From positions 1 to 12,819 of the forward strand of contig JAESQG010000358.1 in NCBI GenBank assembly GCA_016765265.1: a stretch of DNA of 12,819 nucleotides, written 5' to 3'. The notes under the pieces were generated by a model, which saw only the letters and a list, made by a program, of their open reading frames with translations, searched no databases and was not told where the DNA came from. Source of the stretch: Pseudomonadales bacterium (GTDB taxonomy: Bacteria > Pseudomonadota > Gammaproteobacteria > Pseudomonadales > DC-out160). This document shows, one piece after another, positions 1-6,340 of this stretch (within the stretch, counting starts at the first letter, position 1; each line of letters starts with the position of its first letter). The position numbers and the translations under genes are program-made.

Positions 1-1128
1 ATAAGGTTCTATCTTAGAAAAATCATTGGGCAATTGTAGACTACGAATATTCTCCAACATATTTTCTGCCACTAATGTGGCGTTTTCGACACCCGTATCC
101 GCCAACACCACGTAAAATAGATCATCACCATAGCGAGCAGCAATATCACCGGGGCGCCTCGCAAATCGTTTTAATTCTGAAGCTACTTTTTTGAGACAAT
201 TATCCGCATCAATCATACCGTAACACTGACGGTAGGCATCTAACTGATCCACAGTTACGACCAACATTGACAGATAATTCTTACGTCGCGCGGCGCGGTC
301 CCATTCCAATTTAAACCCGCGATCCATGCTGCTTTTATTGGCAACGCCTGTCACTGAATCAAGAGACACCAAAAATCTAAACCGATCGTTGGATTCTTCA
401 AGCTCCTTGCGCTCGAAGCGGGCCAGGCGCGCTTTTTGCAAATGCAAATAATTTTTACGATTTTCTATTTCATACAGGTAATTGGCAAAAAGACTCATCG
501 CTAAACAGCAGGTCAATATTCCATTATTGACTACTAACAATTCCATATTAATAGATTGGTATGTAATCCAAAAGATGTTTGCAAATACAATGAGTGTTGC
601 GCCGCAAAGCACCCCCCACCTAAACAAACTTCGTGACATGATGAGCAGAAAGAAAGACCCCAGACCCAACATCGCCGAATATAAATAGGAGTAGGAGCCA
701 GAACCCAGATAAGCCAAATTCAAATAAGCAAAGGCACTCACACAAAGATAGGAAAATATCATCCAATGTTGATATGCCACGAATCCCGGAGTATATGACA
801 ATAAAAGCATGGCCAAACAAAGCCCTATGGTAGGTATCCGGACTTTCCATAAGGAACCCGCAATCTCTGACATTGTCAGAGAATCTATAATGCCTGTACC
901 CAACAACAGGAACAATAATATAACGCAGGAAGCTCTCACCGCCGATAGCGCTTGCTCAGCGTTAAAAATATGAAAGGATTGTTCAAGCGGTTGAGGAAAT
1001 TTTAGAGGGAAACGGCTACCCCGTCCCTCTAAGCCATCATTTAAACGCTCGACTAAGGCGGCTTCAGATCGCTCCAAGCCGCCCTCACTACTCGCTAAAC
1101 TGTTTGATACTAATCCTAATGTCTGCAT
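1..1128 (-). CDS. Membrane GGDEF-domain protein with degenerate active site and intact I-site (partial, 3' end missing)
   Basis: I translated this by hand from an ATG at 1128; it stays open for 376 codons to the window edge, so the C-terminus is missing. GAGGGA lies about 7 bases before the ATG. Residues 1-60 are hydrophilic, about 66-216 contain roughly six hydrophobic helices, 217-250 form a charged linker helix, and a GGDEF domain starts at 257 (DSVTGVAN). The signature motif is GDDLF at 334-338 in place of GG[DE]EF. The first aspartate of the usual DxD metal site is Thr292, and the usual substrate Asn is Arg300. These residues are needed for cyclase activity in characterised enzymes, so I infer it is inactive. 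RPGD at 325-328 is exactly five residues before the motif and fits the RxxD allosteric c-di-GMP site. A receptor role is therefore likely. The six-helix sensor region is not one I can name. An EAL domain could follow outside the window. Confidence 0.85.
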   Translation of the reverse strand, partial: MQTLGLVSNSLASSEGGLERSEAALVERLNDGLEGRGSRFPLKFPQPLEQSFHIFNAEQALSAVRASCVILLFLLLGTGIIDSLTMSEIAGSLWKVRIPTIGLCLAMLLLSYTPGFVAYQHWMIFSYLCVSAFAYLNLAYLGSGSYSYLYSAMLGLGSFFLLIMSRSLFRWGVLCGATLIVFANIFWITYQSINMELLVVNNGILTCCLAMSLFANYLYEIENRKNYLHLQKARLARFERKELEESNDRFRFLVSLDSVTGVANKSSMDRGFKLEWDRAARRKNYLSMLVVTVDQLDAYRQCYGMIDADNCLKKVASELKRFARRPGDIAARYGDDLFYVVLADTGVENATLVAENMLENIRSLQLPNDFSKIEPY

Positions 1129-1304
1129 TTTGCTTCCCTCTAAAAGAGTATAGTTCCCACTCTTGGATAGGGCATAAATTAGTCAATATTTTTAGCTCTT
1201 TACCCCAATTTAAAGCTCATCTAACTGAATAAAAAGAAACTTATTTTCTATCAAATAAAACAAGCATCAAAAACTAAGGCGTTAATTCCAAAAATTTTAG
1301 GCTC

Positions 1305-1814
1305 TTAAACCGATACACTCTCAGCCTCAGCAACATCTATCACCAAAAAATATAAGGAAGCGATAGAGACCAGGCAATACGCCAGGAAAAAGTAAAACCC
1401 TTCGTACAAAGTAGCAGACAAATTAGCCATTGCCTGGGCCGAGAGAAACGCCACTAACACTCCCACCACGAATACATCCGCCATAGACCATTTGCTAATG
1501 GCCCTCACCAACATATCGATACGACGCCGGGCAATAGGTGATTTAAGAAAAAGCGCGGTGATAAGAGATAAGCCTTTGGCGACGGGTACAACAACACTAA
1601 ACAAGAGAATCAAACCCGCTACCAAATTATTGCCATCGCGATATAAGGTCTGAATCGTTTGCAATATACTGCGGGTTTCATCCAATATTTGCATCTCCAT
1701 TCCCATCATAGAGAAGGTGACATTGATATTTAACATGGGCAGATACAAACCAGGCACTAATAATGCAAAAGAAATAAAGATAAGCACTAAACCAACAATA
1801 TTGCGGAGGGGCAT
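1305..1814 (-). CDS. Single-domain PqiA-like (paraquat-inducible protein A family) inner-membrane protein
   Basis: The protein has 169 residues and four hydrophobic helices. The stretch KWSMADVFVVGVLVAFLS after the second helix is the hallmark of PqiA-family domains (PF04403). Family members in E. coli (PqiA, YebS) have two such domains plus zinc-finger cysteines and work with MCE-domain partners in envelope lipid transport or stress. This one has a single domain, no CxxC motif, and no MCE gene beside it, so its role is uncertain. I chose the ATG at 1814, not the upstream in-frame TTG at 1826, because the TTG lies inside the sequence GAAGGTG, which is a good ribosome binding site for the ATG. 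It lies about 110 bases downstream of the DUF2806 gene on the same strand and could be co-transcribed with it. Confidence 0.8.
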   Translation of the reverse strand: MPLRNIVGLVLIFISFALLVPGLYLPMLNINVTFSMMGMEMQILDETRSILQTIQTLYRDGNNLVAGLILLFSVVVPVAKGLSLITALFLKSPIARRRIDMLVRAISKWSMADVFVVGVLVAFLSAQAMANLSATLYEGFYFFLAYCLVSIASLYFLVIDVAEAESVSV

Positions 1815-1817
1815 ATT

Positions 1818-1824
1818 CACCTTC
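1818..1824 (-). promoter_or_regulatory. Ribosome binding site of the PqiA-like gene
   Basis: GAAGGTG ends three bases before the ATG at 1814 on the minus strand. It overlaps the alternative TTG start at 1826, which has no comparable site upstream, so it decides the start codon. Confidence 0.55.
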
Positions 1825-1871
1825 AAACACTTTAGTCTAAATTATATATTATCGCGCATTTCAAATTTCTG

Positions 1872-1924
1872 GATTACTATTTGTTATGATTACTGAAGTT
1901 TGGATTATTGATATCTAGATTACT
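1872..1924. repeat. Array of four GATTACT-type repeats, about 15 bp apart
   Basis: On the plus strand GATTACT begins at 1872, 1888 and 1918, and GATTATT begins at 1903, giving spacings of 16, 15 and 15 bases. On the minus strand the array can also be read as two degenerate units of about 30 bp, each starting AAACTT and containing AGTAATC. It begins within the last codons of the DUF2806 gene and fills most of the gap upstream of the PqiA-like gene. It could be an array of protein binding sites or the remains of slippage duplication; the sequence does not decide. Confidence 0.55.
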
Positions 1925-2981
1925 AAGTTTCCACGCGCGCACTAAATAGTCCTACGTCACCATCTTCGCCTACCCAATCCCCCAAACTCACCTTAAGCCC
2001 TTTGGCTTTCAAATCATTGCTAACGGCCCAAAGGTAGCCCATATCAGCATCACCTTTACCTAATTCCATAATGATTTTTCCAATCGTAGTGATGCCATAA
2101 ATAGGCACCTGCAATACTAAATCGGATTCATCCTTTTGAATAAAAATGGCTTTATTATGGCAACGCAACACTATCTTGAATCCAGCTTCTGAGTGATTTT
2201 CCAATTGTTTCAAACAGTCACCATATCGTACACCATAAAGAATGCCCATTTCCTCCAGTTTTTCAAACATATCTAGATGTATTTCTGGCTTAAAGTAGTC
2301 CGTCGCTTCTTTGTAAATAAATCCCCCCAAATTTAAACGCGATACTATATGCAACATCTCTGCTTCGCTCTCTGACATTTGACTCAAGCAACCTATCGCT
2401 CGAAGAGGGAAGGTGCCCGGACGGACCACTTCCGCACCCAAAATTTTAGCCCACATCAGTTGCAACGTTTCAGACTGAATATCTTGTACTGCTTCCTGCC
2501 AACATAACACCCACTGCCGATCCACCGGCAAACCCGTTACACACTCATCCTTAACGCTCGCCGCTTTCGCCTCCGCAAATATATAGATGCGACGTATCGT
2601 TAACGCTCTAGACAAATTAAGTACAGTGCTATTAAGTTGCATCGCACTATGCATGCTCGGGAAGCTTAAGTCTGAGGAGACAACCTTGGTCTCTTGGTTT
2701 TCAGTGACAATAATCGAAGACAGTTTAATATCTTCTGTACCTGTATACGAAAACTTGCTAACGGCTCGCCCAGTCTCATTGATGAACTTCTTTCCCTCTC
2801 GAATCTCAAATGCATCGCGTTCCATTTGGCGAATCAGCACCAACTCATCAGCTCGGCATTGTAAGTGGCCTCGGCCGTCCCTTGCTATTTGCTGGGGACT
2901 TAAGAGCCCAGCGGAATGCTCATCAAATAAAGTCTTCCAAAGTTTCTTTAAATACTTATTTGGCGCTTTTTCTTTAGACAT
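1923..2981 (-). CDS. DUF2806 / TIGR03899-like protein of unknown function
   Basis: The protein has 352 residues and no signal peptide or convincing membrane helix, so it is probably cytoplasmic. The best-matching part is residues 154-215: a DRQWVLCWQEA start, an LMWAKILGAEVVRPG core and a SESEAEML helix. This resembles DUF2806, whose members have W..LL-type helices of this kind. TIGR03899, found in Vibrio and Shewanella, is a related clade. The C-terminal region (about 285-335, VPIYGITTIGKIIMEL) also recurs in such proteins. The N-terminal 70 residues are highly charged. AAGG lies about 11 bases before the ATG at 2981. The function is unknown; family assignment is from memory of the motif pattern. 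It is divergent from the PilZ gene, with 248 bases between the two starts. Confidence 0.75.
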   Translation of the reverse strand: MSKEKAPNKYLKKLWKTLFDEHSAGLLSPQQIARDGRGHLQCRADELVLIRQMERDAFEIREGKKFINETGRAVSKFSYTGTEDIKLSSIIVTENQETKVVSSDLSFPSMHSAMQLNSTVLNLSRALTIRRIYIFAEAKAASVKDECVTGLPVDRQWVLCWQEAVQDIQSETLQLMWAKILGAEVVRPGTFPLRAIGCLSQMSESEAEMLHIVSRLNLGGFIYKEATDYFKPEIHLDMFEKLEEMGILYGVRYGDCLKQLENHSEAGFKIVLRCHNKAIFIQKDESDLVLQVPIYGITTIGKIIMELGKGDADMGYLWAVSNDLKAKGLKVSLGDWVGEDGDVGLFSARVET

Positions 2982-3053
2982 AAAGAGAACCTTTTACCCC
3001 ACCACCACTCAAATACAGCTGCAACTTAATCGATTTCACGCCGTCCTTCGTTA

Positions 3054-3068
3054 TAGGTGAAAAACCTA
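3054..3068. repeat. Short inverted repeat in the divergent DUF2806/PilZ intergenic region
   Basis: TAGGT and ACCTA form a perfect 5-bp inverted repeat around GAAAA. It lies 73 bases upstream of the DUF2806 start and 161 bases upstream of the PilZ start. It could be an operator for either gene but is short enough to be chance. Confidence 0.25.
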
Positions 3069-3217
3069 CAATCTTTATTAATTCAGGATAGATCATTTTA
3101 GATTAGAACGATTACCCACTTTAGCTATAGAGTTCGATTCCATGCTTGACTAGTAAAATCAATAAGTTGAGCTATTATGGTGCATTAAGCTGTTTTTGTG
3201 ATCTTGCTTACATTTTT

Positions 3218-3222
3218 GGGAG
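3218..3222 (+). promoter_or_regulatory. Ribosome binding site that sets the PilZ start
   Basis: GGGAG ends seven bases before the ATG at 3230. The in-frame ATG at 3224 almost abuts the site (one base after it), and the more distant start at 3146 would add 28 residues that do not fit a PilZ N-terminus, so 3230 is preferred. Confidence 0.6.
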
Positions 3223-3229
3223 AATGCTT

Positions 3230-3559
3230 ATGGAAGAGCAACGCCGTTACCCTCGCAAATCTTTGTTTTACCATTTAAAAGTACTAGACCCCAAAACTAA
3301 ACATCAGATCGGTCACTTATCGAATCTATCAGAAAATGGATGCCAGATGGTCATCGATCACCCCATTAAGGAAAACGTAAATCTGCGCCTTACCATTGAA
3401 AATGTACTCAGTATAGAGGGAGGCAAGACGATGGCTTTTGCCGCCCGCTGCAAGTGGTGTCGACCCCAAAAAGAGTCGTCTCAATCAAGCTATGATGCGG
3501 GAGTGGAATTTCGCCATCTACCAGCGAAGGTGAAACAATTTGTTCAAGACTATTGTTAA
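3230..3559 (+). CDS. PilZ-domain c-di-GMP-binding protein
   Basis: This is a stand-alone PilZ domain of 109 residues, a usual size for single-domain members. It carries both parts of the c-di-GMP site: RRYPR near the N-terminus (RxxxR) and NLSENG about 30 residues later ([DN]xSxxG). PilZ proteins bind c-di-GMP and pass the signal to a partner such as a motility, pilus or polysaccharide machine. No partner is encoded beside it. A reading frame extends 28 codons further upstream, but the ribosome binding site at 3218 and the family N-terminus support the start used here. A TTGACT at 3146 and TATTAT at 3173 lie upstream, but their 21-base spacing is too long for a normal sigma-70 promoter. The stop codon lies inside a 15-bp tandem repeat. 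Confidence 0.88.
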   Translation: MEEQRRYPRKSLFYHLKVLDPKTKHQIGHLSNLSENGCQMVIDHPIKENVNLRLTIENVLSIEGGKTMAFAARCKWCRPQKESSQSSYDAGVEFRHLPAKVKQFVQDYC

Positions 3560-3593
3560 CCTCGTTATGGTTAACCCAGTTATGGTTAACCTA
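3550..3593. repeat. 15-bp tandem repeat at the end of the PilZ gene
   Basis: Two near-identical 15-base units (GTTATGGTTAACCCA at 3564 and GTTATGGTTAACCTA at 3579) follow a diverged partial copy at 3550-3563 that contains the PilZ stop codon. Each copy contains the palindrome GTTAAC. Direct reading of the sequence; no function is evident. Confidence 0.75.
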
Positions 3594-3726
3594 ATCGGCA
3601 TTATAATATTGGCTAGATCAACTCGAAGGTCCTTTGACCCCTCAGGCTGCACAAAAGCTAGGCATATCAATCAGTAGCCGCCATTTCATACTCACAATAT
3701 TGTTGAGCATGGTTTATCTTTTCCAT

Positions 3727-3774
3727 AGATCTAGGCACAATAAGATCTAGGCACAATAAGATCTAGGCACAATA
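3727..3774. repeat. Three perfect tandem copies of a 16-bp unit
   Basis: AGATCTAGGCACAATA occurs three times without mismatch at 3727, 3743 and 3759. The unit begins with the palindrome AGATCT. Identity across all copies suggests recent duplication or active maintenance. It sits about 200 bases upstream of prc and could be a site of length variation or of repeated protein binding. Confidence 0.85.
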
Positions 3775-3901
3775 GCGGTAAGAACTCACTATAAAATAGC
3801 CCATACAAAAAGGCTAAACTCACCTTGTACGGCTATGCTATAGGGTATGTTTGAAATACCACCCCCCAACCTTACCCAGCTAATTAAACCTTCTTCAAGA
3901 C

Positions 3902-3929
3902 TTTAACTGCGGCCATCATCAAGTAATAT
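3902..3929 (+). promoter_or_regulatory. Possible sigma-70-type promoter for prc
   Basis: TTTAAC (3902-3907) and TAATAT (3924-3929) are separated by 16 bases and lie about 50 bases before the prc start. Both boxes are imperfect, so this is only a candidate. Confidence 0.25.
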
Positions 3930-3977
3930 AAGTACAGATTTTTTTTAAAGCTAAGTAGTACCGATAGGAATTTATCA

Positions 3978-6158
3978 ATGCAACAGAAGTTTTGTCCATA
4001 TAATTTCACCCCCCCTCTTACTATTAGCCGTACGGCCAAAAGTACGGTGGACGTCGTTGCCTATTGCAGAATCATGCTAGTGCTCTTTACCGCATTATTA
4101 TGGTCGGCCAGCACTTTCGGCAAAACTAGTTTGCCAGACGATCTATCGCTTATTCAAGTCAAACCGCTAACCCCTCTCAGCGACCACGCCCGCACCAGCG
4201 TTAATATATTGGATCAGTTAAATTACGCGCATTATAACGAACTCGCTATAGATGACACATTATCAAGCAGAGTATTTGATCGATATCTTTCTGACCTTGA
4301 TTCCACCCGTAGTTACTTCCTCGCTTCCGATATCGCCGCTTTTGAAAAATACCGATTTATCATTGATGACTCGCTTAAATCAGGGAATCTAAAGCTAGGT
4401 TTTGAGATTTATAATCGCTACCAAGATCGTTTTGTGGAAAGGCTACAATATGTCATCAACTTTCTCGAAACTAATATTGATAGCGTGACATTCGATGTCG
4501 ACGAGTACTTGGAATCAGACAGAGAAAAAGCCGCTTGGGCAAAGAGCAAATCTGACCTGGACGAGCTGTGGCGTAAGCGTATAAAAGGCGCCATTCTAAG
4601 CCTGAAACTGACGGACAAGCCTATGGATGAAATAAAAAATGTATTGACCAAACGTTATCGCAGCCAGCTAAATCGGTCGCTACAGGTCAATTCCGAAGAT
4701 GCTTTCCAGATATATATGAACGCACTAGCCCAAACCTATGATCCCCATACTCAGTATTTCTCCCCTCGCTCTTCAGAAAATTTTAATATCAATATGAGCT
4801 TGCAACTGGAGGGCATAGGTGCAGTTTTACAAAATGAAAATGAATACACTAAGGTGGTTCGACTAGTACCCGGTGGCCCCGCCGACAAAAGCAAACTACT
4901 CAAACCCGCCGACCGGATTGTCGGGGTGGCGCAAGGGGACGGTCAGGTGGTTGATGTTATTGGCTGGCGTATAGATGAAGTGGTTCAACTGATTCGGGGA
5001 CCTAAAGAAAGCATAGTTCGCCTACAAATCATTACTGCCGATGCGGAAAACGAGCATATCACCAAAGTCATTCGCATTAAGCGCAACACCGTTAAATTAG
5101 AAGATCAGGCAGCACGCAAAGATATTTGGGAATTTGATGAAGGCAAAACTCACTATAAAATTGGTATTATCAATGTACCTACCTTCTACATCGATTTTAA
5201 GGGCTTACAAAATGGCGACCCAAATTATCGCAGCACCACCAGAGATGTATCTCGGTTGCTCGCTGAATTACGACAAGAAAATATCGACGGTTTGGTCATT
5301 GATTTGCGCAATAACGGAGGTGGTTCGCTACAAGAAGCAAAAACGATGTTGGGACTATTCATTCGATCTGGCCCCGCAGTTCAAATAAAAGATGATCGCG
5401 GACGTATAGACCTCCTGAGAGACACTGATCCTAGCATCAGCTATAACGGCCCCTTAGCAGTGATGGTAAACCGGCTTAGCGCATCGGCTTCAGAAATTTT
5501 TGCTGGCGCTATACAAGACTATCAGCGTGGGCTTATTGTGGGCAGCCAAACCTTTGGTAAAGGCACAGTTCAAGCCCTAAAATCCCTAAATCGCGGCCAG
5601 CTAAAAATAACCCAAGCAAAATTTTATCGCATCTCTGGAGAGAGCAATCAAAATCAAGGCATCATTCCCGACATTGCTTTTCCTAGTCAGTACGATCACG
5701 ACGTCATCGGTGAGAGTGCCTTAGAAAATGCGCTGGGCTGGGACACCATCAGATCAGCGAAATATCGCATCTATCAGAATCTCAAACCTGTTATCCCCAC
5801 CCTCCAAGCCAATCATGATCAGCGCATTAAAAATGACCCCGACTTCAATTACCTAATAGCCCAAATTGAAGCCTTACAAGGGATTCGTAAAGACACTCGA
5901 ATAATGCTTAACGAGGCCACCCGTCGAGCAAATCAAAAGAATGCCGAGCAACGTCGCTTAGGCTTAGAAAACGAAAGAAGGAAAGCGAAAGGCAAACCGC
6001 CAATTGCCAATTTCTCAGACTTAGAGAAAGAACGAGCGGAACGAAATAAAATCACACCAGCGCGACTGGTAAGCGATGACGACCCCCTGCTAAAAGAAAC
6101 AGCACACATCCTCGCAGATTTTATCAAAGAGCCGAAACATCGCGTTGCAAAACATTAG
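3978..6158 (+). CDS. prc: Tail-specific periplasmic protease Prc/Tsp (C-terminal processing peptidase, family S41A)
   Basis: The protein has 726 residues; E. coli Prc has 682. A signal peptide with a long n-region spans about 1-48 (hydrophobic core MLVLFTALLW, 33-42). It is followed by the Tsp N-terminal helical domain (about 60-250), a PDZ domain (about 274-353, with GIGAVLQ and VVRLVPGGPADKS), the S41 catalytic domain (about 390-570) and a basic C-terminal extension (about 580-726). The Ser-Lys dyad is Ser503 in SASASE and Lys528 in FGKGT, with the same 25-residue spacing as in E. coli Prc. The enzyme cleaves periplasmic proteins with nonpolar C-termini and in known systems regulates peptidoglycan hydrolases and lipoproteins. 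AGGAA seven bases before the ATG supports this start; an ATG at residue 33 has no such site. Not related to PrcB of the dentilisin system despite the similar name. Confidence 0.95.
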   Translation: MQQKFCPYNFTPPLTISRTAKSTVDVVAYCRIMLVLFTALLWSASTFGKTSLPDDLSLIQVKPLTPLSDHARTSVNILDQLNYAHYNELAIDDTLSSRVFDRYLSDLDSTRSYFLASDIAAFEKYRFIIDDSLKSGNLKLGFEIYNRYQDRFVERLQYVINFLETNIDSVTFDVDEYLESDREKAAWAKSKSDLDELWRKRIKGAILSLKLTDKPMDEIKNVLTKRYRSQLNRSLQVNSEDAFQIYMNALAQTYDPHTQYFSPRSSENFNINMSLQLEGIGAVLQNENEYTKVVRLVPGGPADKSKLLKPADRIVGVAQGDGQVVDVIGWRIDEVVQLIRGPKESIVRLQIITADAENEHITKVIRIKRNTVKLEDQAARKDIWEFDEGKTHYKIGIINVPTFYIDFKGLQNGDPNYRSTTRDVSRLLAELRQENIDGLVIDLRNNGGGSLQEAKTMLGLFIRSGPAVQIKDDRGRIDLLRDTDPSISYNGPLAVMVNRLSASASEIFAGAIQDYQRGLIVGSQTFGKGTVQALKSLNRGQLKITQAKFYRISGESNQNQGIIPDIAFPSQYDHDVIGESALENALGWDTIRSAKYRIYQNLKPVIPTLQANHDQRIKNDPDFNYLIAQIEALQGIRKDTRIMLNEATRRANQKNAEQRRLGLENERRKAKGKPPIANFSDLEKERAERNKITPARLVSDDDPLLKETAHILADFIKEPKHRVAKH

Positions 6159-6169
6159 CAGCGCATGTC

Positions 6170-6198
6170 CCTTCAATCTACCTTCAATCTACCTTCAA
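6170..6198. repeat. 11-bp tandem repeat after prc (about 2.6 copies)
   Basis: CCTTCAATCTA occurs at 6170 and 6181 and is followed by a partial copy CCTTCAA at 6192. It begins 11 bases after the prc stop codon. Confidence 0.75.
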
Positions 6199-6242
6199 AC
6201 TGATCCCATCTCTAAAAACCCGTAGCGAAGCATTCTAGACTT

Positions 6243-6256
6243 GGGCATAATTGCCC
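6243..6256. promoter_or_regulatory. Inverted repeat upstream of rdgC (possible operator)
   Basis: GGGCA and TGCCC form a perfect 5-bp inverted repeat around TAAT, 84 bases before the rdgC start. A run TATATAT follows at 6271 and could form a -10 region. There is no T-run after it, so it does not look like a terminator for prc. An operator or leader hairpin for rdgC is possible. Confidence 0.35.
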
Positions 6257-6340
6257 GTTCCAAAATGATATATATATCCCTAGCTTTGTATTTTAATGCT
6301 CGCTAGCAAGAATCACTCGCAAAAAATAGAGATCGATAGT

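Larger units (their letters stand above)
3560..3977. other. 418-base intergenic region between pilZ-like gene and prc
   Basis: It contains most of the 15-bp repeat array (3550-3593), the 16-bp triplicate (3727-3774), a weak promoter-like pair near 3902-3929 and a T-run before the prc ribosome binding site. The frame 3607-3750 is open for 47 codons and reads like protein (for example LEGPLTPQAAQKLGIS), but it has no early ATG. I found no convincing terminator: the small TAGCC/GGCTA inverted repeat around 3797-3816 lacks a T-run. Confidence 0.6.

Noticed and set aside
1841..1846. TATAAT on the minus strand upstream of the PqiA-like gene
   Set aside because: No -35 box lies at a proper distance; TTGAAA is only 12 bases away, and the region is AT-rich.
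2587..3060. 157-codon plus-strand open frame
   Set aside because: It lies opposite the DUF2806 gene, has no family resemblance and reads like an antisense shadow.
3146..3178. TTGACT and TATTAT as a PilZ promoter
   Set aside because: The spacing of 21 bases is too long for a standard sigma-70 promoter.
3146..3229. 28-residue N-terminal extension of the PilZ protein
   Set aside because: The ribosome binding site at 3218 and the PilZ family N-terminus support the start at 3230; the extension does not resemble a PilZ N-terminus.
6296..6340. 15-residue N-terminal extension of RdgC
   Set aside because: RdgC proteins begin at MWFKN or MLWFKN, and there is no ribosome binding site before the ATG at 6296.
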